Below the pieces are notes generated by a model. That model saw only the letters and a list, made by a program, of their open reading frames with translations. It did not search any database and was not told the DNA's origin. The position numbers and the translations under genes were made by a program. From Anthostomella pinea (lineage: Eukaryota; Ascomycota; Sordariomycetes; Xylariales; Xylariaceae): a stretch of 64,000 nt of DNA. This document shows, piece after piece, positions 26,511-35,914 of this stretch (positions are counted from its first letter, which is position 1; every line of letters begins with the position of its first letter). The stretch covers positions 372,001 to 436,000 of the forward strand of contig CAUWAG010000007.1 in assembly GCA_963556695.1 (NCBI GenBank). Reading direction: 5' to 3'.

Positions 26511-26923
26511 TCTTTTTCGTCTCTGCGCTGCCTAAAATGAGACCATCAAGCCTCAGATTGATTAGTTAATGGATAAAGGCAATATAAGATTATTCAGGTA
26601 TTATTCAGGGGCTTTCCTGTACTGAAACCCGCTATGATACCGCCCTTATCTATATTGTACGTGTTCTTAGGCTTCACCCAATAGAAATCCTCGTAATGAT
26701 CGAAATACCAGCTGACAGACTTTGGCGTAAAGCCCTTAAATCGAGCAGCTTTCTGTCTGCGGCTAATTTTTGTTTTTATTTAGAGGTTATGGCGAAGAAA
26801 TCTATCCAGCCAGTTCTTCCCAACTGTCTCAGTGATGCCGTTCAACTTAGAGGTAGCCTGAACGATTGCCTTGACGGCGCTATGCGATGAAGCGAGCCAT
26901 AAAGACTTCTGATAAAGTATCCA

Positions 26924-27136
26924 CTAGGCTAGGCATATCTCTTGCTTGACAGATAGTCTTCTTTTTAGCTGCTGCGTCTCTCCCTTCGAGAGTTTATCGT
27001 TTAGGCGGTCAGACAGGGTCTGCTTAGGGATACCCCATTTCTGAGCGGATTTTTGGACCAACAGCTTGTCATCTGTGACATCTAATATAGTATCTGCCAT
27101 AGTATCCTCTGTATAAGAAGGCATTTTGAGAGTCAC
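26924..27136 (-). pseudogene. Pogo-type transposase, N-terminal helix-turn-helix
   Basis: Seventy codons starting just inside the right end of element 1. The stretch SYTEDTMADTILDV ... SAQKWGIPKQTLSDRLN is a psq-type helix-turn-helix, the DNA-binding start of pogo/Fot transposases: a YTEED-like opening, then Arg/Lys-rich A--YG-P--TL--R. The frame stops at 26,924 before the rest of the DNA-binding region, so it is a truncated piece of the transposase whose other parts follow at 26.5-25.4 kb. Confidence 0.75.
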
Positions 27137-27342
27137 GATACTGCGTTACATACAGAAGAAGAAGAGAACGGGTGCATAAAGGGCAAATTTGCCCTTATAA
27201 GGGGTAGAAACCACGGGCGGGAGGACCCCTTATCGCTGGGTCTGGTTAAAAGGATTTACATTGGGGTAAACCTTAAGAAAAGAGCTATTCAGCAAATTAA
27301 TTAAATTGCGATTCCCTTCAAAAATAGCTGATTTTGGTATAC

Positions 27343-27425
27343 GTGAAGTTGTTGATGTTTTGGTGTGTGGCAGTAGATTTTGCAGTCCGAGTAGTGGGGG
27401 TGGCCGAGTGGTGGGTGGGGTATGG
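27343..27425. repeat. Terminal inverted repeat, element 1, right
   Basis: Reverse complement of 24,935-25,017, followed by TA at 27,426-27,427. It lies about 225 bases upstream of the 2EXR start codon at 27,651, so element 1 now forms the distal promoter of that gene. Confidence 0.85.
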
Positions 27426-27650
27426 TATATTGCATGCAGCATATTCAGCTGCTATCAAGTCGCAGCGTTGTTGTTTTGAGTTGGGGCCAAATGACGTCGT
27501 ATTTGCAGGGAGGCGCCTGCTTCACGGCATGTATAATGATTCTTGGCCTCCTTCGTGTCTCGGGAGCTGGAAGTCTCGGCGAGGGGTCAGCTTGAGGACT
27601 CTACACATCACACATTACACGCATCCTTTCCCTCCAGACCCGGCCCTGTC

Positions 27651-27847
27651 ATGGCTTCTCAGCAACAGCACTTGCATATCTTCAACCGGGCTCCGGGACA
27701 CGACGATTCCCGCGCTTTCACGCTCTTTGCGTCGCTCCCCACAGAGCTCCGACTTGATGTATGGCAGCTTGCACTCACACGTCGACGCCTCATCAACGTA
27801 GAGCTCGCTCACGACAGTGGCTCCTGGACCCAGCAACCTATCCCATA
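27651..27847 (+). pseudogene. 2EXR-domain protein, 5' part, cut by element 2
   Basis: The ATG at 27,651 opens a frame reading HIFNRAPGHDDSRAFTLFASL PTELRLDVWQLAL, the signature start of the fungal 2EXR domain (F--F--LP-ELR--IW--A). After 65 codons it runs into TAA created by the TA insertion point of transposon element 2 at 27,848. The gene resumes at 35,915. An in-frame ATG at 27,543 would add 36 residues. The later start is preferred because the sequence directly after it is the conserved part. 2EXR proteins have no established function but are numerous in Sordariomycetes and Leotiomycetes. Confidence 0.85.
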
Positions 27848-27994
27848 ACGGCGGGGGCATGCAGATGGGACAGCCCCCAAGATGGGACAGTTCCCCCACC
27901 AAAACACAATATTTGCACCCACATATAACCCTATTGGTATTGAGGCTATGGATAATGTATATATATCAAAAGAATCGCCTTTTCTTGGTGTTTT
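27848..27994. repeat. Terminal inverted repeat, element 2, left
   Basis: Pairs with 35,770-35,914. The outer 65 bases are almost perfect and the inner part is patchier. Preceded by TA at 27,846-27,847. Confidence 0.85.
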
Positions 27995-28011
27995 GAGCAA
28001 TACTAGTGCTT

Positions 28012-28594
28012 TTAGTGGTAACGCGCGGGTTGGCAGATTTCTCGGCACCGAGATCGCATCACAATGGGCTCTTCCTCTTTATCATCCGGCTCGTCAGACA
28101 CCCCCTCGCCCTCTTCGTCAACAACCACCCCTTCGTCTAGATCTTCTAAATCTGTTGAATCAGAGGAGAGGGAGTCTTCAGAGGGCGATTCCTCTAATTC
28201 TTCGGTCTTTAGGTTCTGCACTTCGCGCAAAAGTCGTCATCTCTCCACCCGCTGGTCAATCAGCACTCGTGCGGCCTCCGTATGCTCGATCTGCTCCTGG
28301 ATAACGTCTCCTATCCTCTATAGCCATTGATCAGGCTCTTCTTGAGGGGCCTTACAACGCTTTTTAGGCTGTAGACGCTTGATCTTGTCGTCTTTTGCCT
28401 TGTTTTGTAGCTTCAGGGTGGCTAACTCAACCACCATCTCATCATATGACTTTGTAACCGTGCGTACTGCTGCTCGTTGCTCAGGGGTCTCCACGACTGT
28501 TGACAACATCAGGGCTATATCCTGCCCTGATGTAGGGGCTTCCAGGGCATCGGGGGTGGTTTCAGGATTTATTATAGCAGCAGCTGTTGCTTGT
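28012..28594 (-). pseudogene. Pogo-type transposase (element 2), C-terminal tail
   Basis: On the minus strand the frame from 28,594 reads a linker and then a coiled-coil-like Lys/Glu stretch (ELATLKLQNKAKDDKIKRL). One stop follows at about 28,318, and then an acidic Ser/Asp/Glu-rich end. The same layout ends the element 1 transposase. It is the direct continuation of the fragment at 34,480-34,235, from which it was parted by the Gypsy insertion. Confidence 0.75.
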
Positions 28595-28754
28595 TGTTAC
28601 GGTATTACATAATACCTCCACATATTTATGTACATATATACCCCTAGCTTCCCCGTTCTCTTCCGACCTTGCCTCTTCTTCCTTAGATATCGTTGAATCT
28701 AGATATTTCAACCCATCAGCCCTGATTAGCGCAGCTGCAGGCCTGATTGTCACA
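28595..28754 (+). repeat. 5' LTR of Gypsy element
   Basis: 160 bases from TGTTACGG to TTGTCACA. Compared with the 3' LTR there are three transitions (near positions 7, 62 and 133 of the repeat). A pair of TATATA-like words inside may be the promoter. The primer-binding site directly after it is not obvious to me. Confidence 0.95.
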
Positions 28755-28846
28755 TAGATTCAATGATATCTCCTTTCTTACTATACTATTGTAGTATATC
28801 ATACCCCTGGCTCTAAAGCAACGCGACCTGGACGCCCGTGCTATAG

Positions 28847-30115
28847 ATGTCTAATGACCAGATCGAAGGCCTCGCCGACTTCATTTCCCAGCTCGAGATC
28901 ACCTCTACCGAGAGACTCCAAGGCAAGACAGAAGAAGAGAGCCAAAGCACCAACACAGGTGCAAATATCACCCCGCACAAAGAATCTGCTTCTGTCCCGG
29001 CACTGTCTGACAGCTATCAATCACCTCCTGGCCTTGATGCGTCACCAGGTCCCACACAGCCACATCACGGCCCCCACGCAAACCCACCTACCATCCCTAC
29101 CATGGGACCACCTCTCGTACTGAAGCGCGCCGCCGGCCCCAGACTGTTCCAAGACTGGCCAGCCTGGTCTGGCAATCGCGCCACCTACCTGACACACCAC
29201 CTCACACTGAGGAGCATCATCTTCAATGAGGAACTCCATGATGCTCTTGGGAACAACCAACACGTATACAATTTTGTATACCGCAGCATCCCTGAGACAC
29301 ACAGGGTTAGAGTTACCGGCTGGATTCAAGACCGCATCGAAGATCCGTCCCTTGCATGGAATATCGAGGATTGGCTTACCATCCTGGAGGCGGCCTTCCT
29401 GCCTCGGGATGCCCAGGAACACGCCTCGCGCCAGTTGTATACCGTTCGCCAAAGACACGCCCAACCGCTGGCAGAGTTTCTGGCAGTCTTTGATGCCCTC
29501 TGTTCGCAAGCCTGCAAGCTGGCCCCGACCGGCCCAGCCAAGGTTCACATAGCCACGGAGGCATTTGCCCCCTACCTGCGCAGAGCTCTGGCCAACCAGC
29601 TCGAAATCTCCCGCACGGAATACGAGCCGTTCATCGCCAAGGCACAGGCTCTAGCTAATAACCTGGAGGCACTGCCGGAATTCCACTCCCCCAAGGGCGC
29701 GCGGAAGGAGTGGTACATTACCGACAAAATCAACCCCAACATCATGGCCACAACTCAAGGAGGTATACCGAATCAGGCAGACCCTGGAGGCACTCCCGCA
29801 GGGGCTGTCAACGCCAGTGGCAACACGTACATGGGCGGGACGCCAGGCGTTGTCGGGAACCTCGAGACTAGGCTGTTCAACCTCAAGCACCGCATCGGAG
29901 GACGACAAGGACACGGGCGCACGAAGGACACACGTCCAAAGGCACCACCTATCACGGCTACAGAATATTGCAACCGCAAATCTGCTGGACACTGCATCCA
30001 TTGCGGCAAGAATCCATCCCACAGGTTTGGCGACTGTGACTACACAGGCTTTGCTCGCCACCCTTTGGCTGCCGGCAGCAACGACAGCATGTCATCCGGT
30101 TCGTCAAAAGACTAG
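28847..30115 (+). CDS. Gag polyprotein of Gypsy element
   Basis: 422 codons without a stop. The N-terminus is a Pro/Ser/Thr-rich spacer. The middle (from about residue 95) has the retrotransposon Gag fold signature, with aromatic and Arg-rich helices (LFQDWPAWSGNRATYL, then YRSIPETHRVRVTGWI and QLYTVRQRHAQPLAEF). Near residue 385 a CCHC zinc knuckle reads C-IH-C-GKNPS-H-RFGD-C, with spacing CX2CX5HX4C, one residue longer than the standard CX2CX4HX4C. Gag forms the particle and binds the RNA. The Pol frame (-1 relative to Gag) is already open across the Gag stop, which suggests expression by -1 frameshifting. Gag has escaped the nonsense mutations that fill Pol. Confidence 0.9.
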   Translation: MSNDQIEGLADFISQLEITSTERLQGKTEEESQSTNTGANITPHKESASVPALSDSYQSPPGLDASPGPTQPHHGPHANPPTIPTMGPPLVLKRAAGPRLFQDWPAWSGNRATYLTHHLTLRSIIFNEELHDALGNNQHVYNFVYRSIPETHRVRVTGWIQDRIEDPSLAWNIEDWLTILEAAFLPRDAQEHASRQLYTVRQRHAQPLAEFLAVFDALCSQACKLAPTGPAKVHIATEAFAPYLRRALANQLEISRTEYEPFIAKAQALANNLEALPEFHSPKGARKEWYITDKINPNIMATTQGGIPNQADPGGTPAGAVNASGNTYMGGTPGVVGNLETRLFNLKHRIGGRQGHGRTKDTRPKAPPITATEYCNRKSAGHCIHCGKNPSHRFGDCDYTGFARHPLAAGSNDSMSSGSSKD

Positions 30116-30195
30116 CCTCTGAGCAAAGTCGAGCTCAGAGGCTAAACACGGATATTTTCGGAGAGGATCTGCACCAGTCACCGTCACAGGAGCAG

Positions 30196-33100
30196 ATGGA
30201 AGCAGCGGAGGAGAGGTTAGACAGCGTTCCGTTTCTCATAGATACGCTGATAGACAACATATTCTACACCTCTGCTCTTTTCAACACGGGCTGTTTGCCC
30301 TATGCCGCATTTAGTAAAAGCTTTATAAACCGAAGACATCTCCCACGCAAACAGATCAGCCAGCAGGAGCTTAAGCTCGCTGCAGACGGCGACGACTCCA
30401 AGTTCTGCAGGGACAGGCCAAAGCCTACCTGCAATATCAACCAGATGACTTACGCTACTATCGACATTAACGGCAGGCAAGAGCGGATCTATGAATATAT
30501 CATCCCGGGCCTCCATTACGATATTATCCTTGGCAAGGGATGGTGTGAACGTAATGATGTTCACTACAGAGCCAAGAAGCGCCAGCTACGCATCGGGCCG
30601 CCAAACAACAGAGTAAAAGTCCGTGAGAGCGGTTGGATGGATAGTCCACATATTGTCGAGAGGACCAAATCGATCAAGACCGCACACCTTGTAACAGCAA
30701 GGATCTTTAATGCTAAGATTAAGAGGGCAAAGGGTGACCAAAGCCCCATTTCAATTGGCTCTATTACTATTAAAGACATCAACAAAGCATTAAAGAAACT
30801 AAACAAGAGGAAGGACAAGCCTACGCTCCGCTCACTCAAGGACCAACTCCCAGAAGCCCTGCGAGACGAGGCCCAGTATTTCATGGATGATGACAACGAC
30901 GTGGTTCCTCCCCACTGAACCGGATGGGATCACGCTATCAATATCGAGGTCGACGACCAAGGGCGACCAAAACGGGTGCCTTACGGACCGCTTTACGACA
31001 TGTTCAGGGAGGAGCTCCTAGTGTTACGGAAGACACTAACTGACTATCTTGACAAGGGATGGATCAGAGCAAGTGCGTTGTCAGCAGGCGCCCCAGTGCT
31101 TTTCGCACGCAAGTCAGGCGGCGGTCTGCGCTTTTGCGTCAACTACAGAGCCCTAAACGCCATAACGCAGTCCGATCGGTACCCCTTGCCCTTGATACAA
31201 GAAACGCTCCGCCAGCTGACCAAGGCAAAATGGGTTACTAAGGTGGACGTTCACGCAGCATTTCACAGGCTGAGAATACGGGAAGGAGACGAGTGGAAGA
31301 CGGCGTTCCGGACAAGGTACGGCCAATTTGAGTGGCTGGTTACCCCTTTTGGCCTCTGCGGTGCACCAGCAACCTTCTAACGTTATATCAACTCTACGCT
31401 CCAAGACCTGCTTGATGTCTACGCATCGGCATACATGGACGACGTTATCATTTATAGCAACGGGACATATGAGGACCATATAGACAAGGTTAAAACCGTC
31501 GTCCAGAGGCTAGGCAAGGCAGGCCTCTAAATCGACATCGAGAAATGCGCCTTTGCTGTACACAAAATCAAGTACCTTAGATTCGTGATTCGAACAGGCG
31601 ATGGCATTAGTGTCGACCCCGAGAAGGTTGCAGCTATCAAGCAGTGGGAAGAACCCAAGAACGCCTCCGCCGTCCGCTCATTCCTCAGTTTTGCCAATTT
31701 CTACAGAGAATTTATCCCTCTTTTTGCCACTATTGCCGCGCCTCTCAACCGGCTAACTAGACATGGCGCAGCCTTCACCTGGGGACACGACGAGAAGAAA
31801 GCATTCCGAACCCTCTAAGAACACCTTACAAGCGCCCCGTTACTAATGATATTCGACCCTGACCTTGAAACAATCCTCGAGGCAGATGCGTCGGGGTACG
31901 CTATCAGCGCTTCCCTATCCCAGGTCGATGCTCAGGGACGCCTTCGCCCAGTTGGTTTTTTCTCCCGCAAATTGACACCAGTAGAAGCAAACTACGAAAT
32001 ACACGACAAGGAACTGCTCTCTATCGTCGCCGCCATGGTCCATTTCAGAGGTGAACTACGCAGTGTGGCAACAAAGTTCTCTGTGCTATCTGATCATAAA
32101 AACCTCCGTCATTTCATGACAATCCAGAGACTCACAGAACGCCAAGTCCGATGGTCAGAGATCCTTTCCCAGTACAACTTCTATTTCACTTTCTGGGCCA
32201 GGAAAGACTCAGGGAAGCCCGACTTCCTGTCCCGCCGTCCTCAAGACCGTATCAAGGGAGCAGATGACGAACGTCTCAAGAATAGGGAGTTTCAGCTGAT
32301 CAAGGACGCCTGGCTCCCGCCATCCACAGAACATCCTCAGGCCGCTGCCGAAATATATACTATAATCGTAGCCCCAATCAGTACAAGGACTGGACGACAA
32401 CCGCCCCCAGCAACTCACATCGAAGACATTCCAACCACGCGAGAAGAGCTTAGCGCACCACCACCAGGACGACACGTTTTCACTAGCCCTGAGCTCTAAC
32501 ATCTTTAGGATCAGGCTATCAGCGCTGACAAGACGTATTACAATATCTATGCTAGTGTTGTGAGAGGGGACAGAGCCTTACCTCCTGGCCTAGGGATTGA
32601 TGTTCAGGCTATCGACTACGAAATTGAAGGTAGAGGAGTCCTCTTGTATAGAGGATCAATCTGGGTGCCTGACTACGAGCCCCTCAGGACGGCATTGGTA
32701 CAACAGACGCACGACTCCCATATTACAGGACACCCGGGAAGGAACATCACAGGATGGATCTTATAACGAAACTATTTCTGGCCTCAGCAATACAAGACAG
32801 TGCGCTGATTCTGCAGGAACTGCAGTGTTTGTGGCAGGTCTAAGGTCTGGCATCAAGCGAAGCAGGGACTTTTACGCCCGCTGCCTATACCAGACCGCTT
32901 TTTCAGCGAACTTTCCATCGACTTTATGACCAAGCTTCCCGGAGATGGGGACGCCCCACAAAACATGATGGTCATGGTTGACAGAGTGTTGGGAATAGTT
33001 ACGCTCGAGCCACAAGATTCTATGGAAGCTGAAGCCTGTGCTGAAAAGTTCGTTTGGAGCCACTTTCGTTTTCATGGCTTCCCAAACTTCATCACGTCTG

Positions 33101-34047
33101 ACCGAGGGAGCAACTGGGTGGGAAAGTTCTGGACTAGATTATGCCAGCTAGTTCGAGTCGAGCAGCGCCTATCGACAACCTATCACCCTCAGACAGACGG
33201 CCAAACAGAACGCATGAATCAGGAAGTCCTTGCCTACCTACGCGCTTTTGTGGCCTACGCACAGGACGACTGGCCCAAACTCTTACCCACAGCCCAGCTA
33301 GCCATCAACAACAGACCGAATTCGAAGACAGGACTCAGCCCCTTTTTCGTGCTGCATGGTTATCACGCCGACCCCATCCAACAACAACCTTTGCGTCGCC
33401 CCAATACATCAAAAGACCCCAAAGCAAGGGCAGAGGAGTTCGTTACGCGCCTCCACAAAGCCCAGGAGATGGCTCAGGCCGCCATGGTCACAGCACAGCA
33501 GATAATGGAGCACCAGGCGAACCGAAGCCGCCGCCCAGCAGAGAGATTCCAGACTGGCGACAAAGTGTGGCTCAACCTCAAAAATGTCTCGACTCCACAG
33601 TTGAAGAAGAAGCTTGCTTGGACACACGCCAAATACAAGATTACCAAGATGATTTCCCCTGATATGTACGAGCTGAACGTCCCAAGCAATATTAGGAAAC
33701 GCTTTTTCATAGACCTATTACGACGTGCTATAAAGGATCCCTTCCCATCTCAAAAGATCGACGACACACAACCACCACCACTTCTTGACGGCCCAGACCC
33801 CTTATGGTCAGTTAAGAGGATTCTTAAGGCTGATAAATTTGGGAACAAACGAAAGGTCTTGGTAAAGTGGACAGAATATGTCGAACCAACTTGGGAGCCT
33901 CGCGAAAATCTCATACTCACAGACGCATTCAAGGCATTTGTACGCAAATATGGCGAGGGTGATGACGTAGGAGAAGACAACGTCAGAGCGTATACAGGTT
34001 CGACAGGAAAGAAAAAGAAAAGGAGAAAAGCTCGGTCTCAAACATGA
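30196..34047 (+). pseudogene. Pol polyprotein of Gypsy element (PR-RT-RH-IN-chromodomain), 8 stops
   Basis: One frame runs from before the Gag stop to TGA at 34,045, broken by stops at 30,916, 31,378, 31,528, 31,816, 32,497, 32,506, 32,764 and 32,806. Every one can be reached by a single C-to-T change from CAA, CAG or CGA. The protease region has FNTG where D-T/S-G is expected, so its catalytic Asp is lost (GAC to AAC). Reverse transcriptase has FCVNYRALN, then TKVDVHAAFH and YMDDVIIY (31,432-31,455). RNase H has EADASGYA, EIHDKELLSIV and LSDHKNLRHF. Integrase has the CX2C of its HHCC finger, SIDFMTKLP, TSDRGSNW and QTDGQTERMNQ. A chromodomain (VKRILKADKF ... LVKWTEYVEPTWEPRENL) ends it near 33,800-33,960. 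Chromodomains steer such elements to heterochromatin. Confidence 0.92.
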
Positions 34048-34061
34048 CAAGGCCCTATCTT

Positions 34062-34075
34062 AAGGGAGAAGGAAG
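34062..34075 (+). other. Polypurine tract of Gypsy element
   Basis: AAGGGAGAAGGAAG directly upstream of the 3' LTR, in the place where the plus-strand DNA primer is expected. Confidence 0.75.
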
Positions 34076-34079
34076 GTGA

Positions 34080-34239
34080 TGTTACAGTATTACATAATAC
34101 CTCCACATATTTATGTACATATATACCCCTAGCTTCCCCGTTCTTTTCCGACCTTGCCTCTTCTTCCTTAGATATCGTTGAATCTAGATATTTCAACCCA
34201 TCAGCCCTGATCAGCGCAGCTGCAGGCCTGATTGTCACA
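34080..34239 (+). repeat. 3' LTR of Gypsy element
   Basis: 160 bases, identical to the 5' LTR except for three transitions. Followed by the target duplication CTTGT at 34,240-34,244. Confidence 0.95.
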
Positions 34240-34480
34240 CTTGTATCTCTGCTGCCTTTACCACATGCTCGTTAGTCAGTGTTTTGTTCCTATTTACGGG
34301 CCAAAGGCCAGCAGCACGCCATCCTGAACGCACAATAGTAGGAGTAGCTTCGTCACGGGCTTTCGCCAGGCAAGAAAGGAACTTAATCTTGCCAATAGGG
34401 GCCGAATCGTTCAACTGACCGAGCTGGTTGATGAGGCGGCGATAGACGGCCTTCACCACAGAAAAAACGGTCAGATCCAT
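34235..34480 (-). pseudogene. Pogo-type transposase (element 2), post-catalytic part
   Basis: The minus-strand frame gives MDLTVFSVVKAVYRRLI, then PIGKIKFLSCLAKARDEA and GWRAAGLWPVNRNKTL. These match the LD-GVF---K--Y and G-WP-N---L blocks that follow the DDE core of pogo transposases. The last few codons here run into the Gypsy LTR. The true continuation is at 28,594. Confidence 0.8.
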
Positions 34481-34661
34481 GGGCTGGAAGATGTGAGACT
34501 ACCCCTATTAGCAGAATAACTACTAATTAAGGATATAACCTACCGTATGGGCAGGAAAAAAGCTCAGATAGACGTTGTTTATATAGCACAGATACATAAA
34601 ATCATCTGAGCAGTGGCTGCCATCGCCGTCGAGCACCAACGGGCGGAACTAATCCGGGTCT

Positions 34662-34985
34662 TCAGGGGCAGTATCTGGCAGATACACCTAGGGGGTTGTT
34701 TAGCATATAGTTAAGGTTAAAAAATAAGAAAAAAATAACCTTCTCAAGCCATCCGAGCGCAATCGCATTCAAGGACCAGCCATTGGCAGAGTAAGTCACT
34801 ATCCAGTTTGCCACCCCGGGATGCTCGAGAATAAGCTGCTCTTTGAACCACTGCGTCTGTATCGACTTCGCCTTGAAGATAACCAGCGGCCGGAGCTTTT
34901 CCCAAGTGGCGGTGATCGATTCTACCACGGTAGTCCATGTGCGGTCATTGTTGGACTTGACGTTGGCCCCTTTTGAGCCAGAACT
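34662..34985 (-). pseudogene. Pogo-type transposase (element 2), DDE core fragment
   Basis: Reading minus: a GSSGSKGANVKSNNDRTW-like opening, then VVESITATWEKLRPLVIFKAKSIQTQWF and SANGWSLNAIALGWLEKV. In intact pogo transposases the same blocks read ES--A-G---PP-IIFKG---Q--WF and T--GWT---I---WL. Several conserved residues have changed and stops separate this from the neighbouring pieces. Confidence 0.7.
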
Positions 34986-35007
34986 GCCTATTACAAGGCC
35001 ATCAGAC

Positions 35008-35355
35008 TTATAACCTCCCGGTCAGCCGTCTGAAAAACACTTGGATTAGAAGTATGTACTGCCGGCCCTGTATGATGCCGTACTTATTGACATTTGTGCG
35101 GTTCTTGAGCTTGATGAAGTCCAAATCTGTGTAGCGGTCATGATAACCATGGATGTTGTCGGGAATGGCAGTATTGATACGCTTGTAGTCAAGTTTTCTG
35201 CCCATCTTGGTCTTTATCTCTGGGTTCCGGCGGATGAAATTTCGCATGTAATGGCCCCCAAGATGAGGCAGTTTTCCCTGGGATTGTAGGATCTTCTGGA
35301 TGATGTACCTCACATTGGCATGAGTAGGGGCATGGCCGGCCTTTTCTTGGTACAA
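35008..35355 (-). pseudogene. Pogo-type transposase (element 2), CENPB-type DNA-binding part
   Basis: The minus-strand frame reads QEKAGHAPTHANVRYIIQKIL, then LGGHYMRNFIRRNPEIKTKMGRKLDYKRI. This is the second helix-turn-helix (CENPB/Tc5 type) of pogo transposases, whose members end in a W--RF--R---L----G + R sequence before the DDE core. A stop or frame break separates it from the first helix-turn-helix at 35,579-35,367. Confidence 0.75.
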
Positions 35356-35366
35356 AATCTATGAAA

Positions 35367-35579
35367 TCACCTTTTTTCTTGAACAGGGCTTATCTTCTGT
35401 CTGTGAGCATGTCCTTCATGCTGGGTGCCAGTTATAGGCATTGTGGAGTCTTTAACTTTGCGAGAAAGGGTGGTTTTTGGTACTCCATAGCGCTGGACAG
35501 CCTTCCGGAGGGACAGATCGTCACCGTTCATAGCGGCTATCGCCTCAGAAAGGTCTTCTTTGGTGTATAAAGGCGCCAT
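35367..35579 (-). pseudogene. Pogo-type transposase (element 2), N-terminal psq domain
   Basis: The ATG at 35,579 begins MAPLYTKEDLSEAIAAMNGD and continues with SLRKAVQRYGVPKTTLSRKV, a textbook psq helix-turn-helix (YT-EDL--A------ S-RKA---YGVP-TTL). The start is chosen because this domain opens all family members. The frame runs out at 35,367 shortly after the domain. Confidence 0.8.
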
Positions 35580-35769
35580 TTCGACGTACTGAAGCCTATG
35601 ATGCTTACAGAAAAAAAGGGAAAAAAGAACCGCAGAACTTCTGCCTGATTGGAGGGGATAGGGGGCACGGGTCCCATTACCCCTCAGATTAGGGCCGGAC
35701 GTGCTAACTTCCGACCCCCGCCACGGGACATCCCGCTGTAGGACACCTAATAAATTCCACATTGGAGGA

Positions 35770-35914
35770 AACACCAAGAAAAGACAATTCAGACGATATA
35801 TTTATGATATCTACAGCTTCAACCGCGGTAGAGATGTGGGTGGGTGAAAATGTTGTGTTTTGGTGGGGGAACTGTCCCATCTGGGGGGCTGTCCCATCTG
35901 CATGCCCCCGCCGT
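35770..35914. repeat. Terminal inverted repeat, element 2, right
   Basis: Pairs with 27,848-27,994. Followed by TA at 35,915-35,916, the second copy of the target duplication. Confidence 0.85.

Larger units (their letters stand above)
24935..27425 (-). mobile_element. Degenerate pogo/Fot-type DNA transposon (element 1)
   Basis: A 2.49 kb element with inverted ends of about 85 bases flanked by TA, the target duplication of Tc1/mariner-pogo elements. The left end (24,935-25,017) and right end (27,343-27,425) are near-perfect reverse complements. Each contains the word CCACCACTCGG or a close variant twice, a likely transposase-binding repeat. Inside, on the minus strand, are fragments of one transposase: a psq-type helix-turn-helix near the 27.1 kb end, a broken DDE catalytic core around 26.5-26.2 kb, and a C-terminal region at 26.1-25.4 kb. 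In-frame stops make it non-autonomous today, but the ends could still be mobilised by a related transposase. Confidence 0.85.
28595..34239 (+). mobile_element. Chromodomain Ty3/Gypsy LTR retrotransposon
   Basis: A 5,645-base element with two 160-base LTRs that begin TG and end CA, flanked by the five-base target duplication CTTGT (28,590-28,594 and 34,240-34,244). Inside are an intact Gag frame and a Pol frame in the order protease, reverse transcriptase, RNase H, integrase, chromodomain, which is the Ty3/Gypsy chromovirus order. The LTRs differ at only three of 160 positions, all transitions, so insertion was fairly recent. Eight nonsense codons in Pol make it non-autonomous. It sits in the C-terminal part of the element 2 transposase, in the opposite orientation. 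Confidence 0.95.
27848..35914 (-). mobile_element. Pogo/Fot-type DNA transposon (element 2) carrying a nested Gypsy
   Basis: The inverted ends begin ACGGCGGGGGCATGCAG and are nearly identical for the first 65 bases. Weaker matching continues to about 145 bases (27,848-27,994 and 35,770-35,914). TA flanks both sides. Each end contains ATGGGACAG twice, a probable transposase-binding word. Minus-strand transposase pieces run from the right end leftwards: psq helix-turn-helix, CENPB-type DNA-binding region, DDE core fragments, then the C-terminal part, which is split by the Gypsy element at 28,595-34,239. Without the Gypsy the element is about 2.4 kb, a normal size. Its ends differ in sequence from those of element 1, so the two belong to different families. 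Confidence 0.9.
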
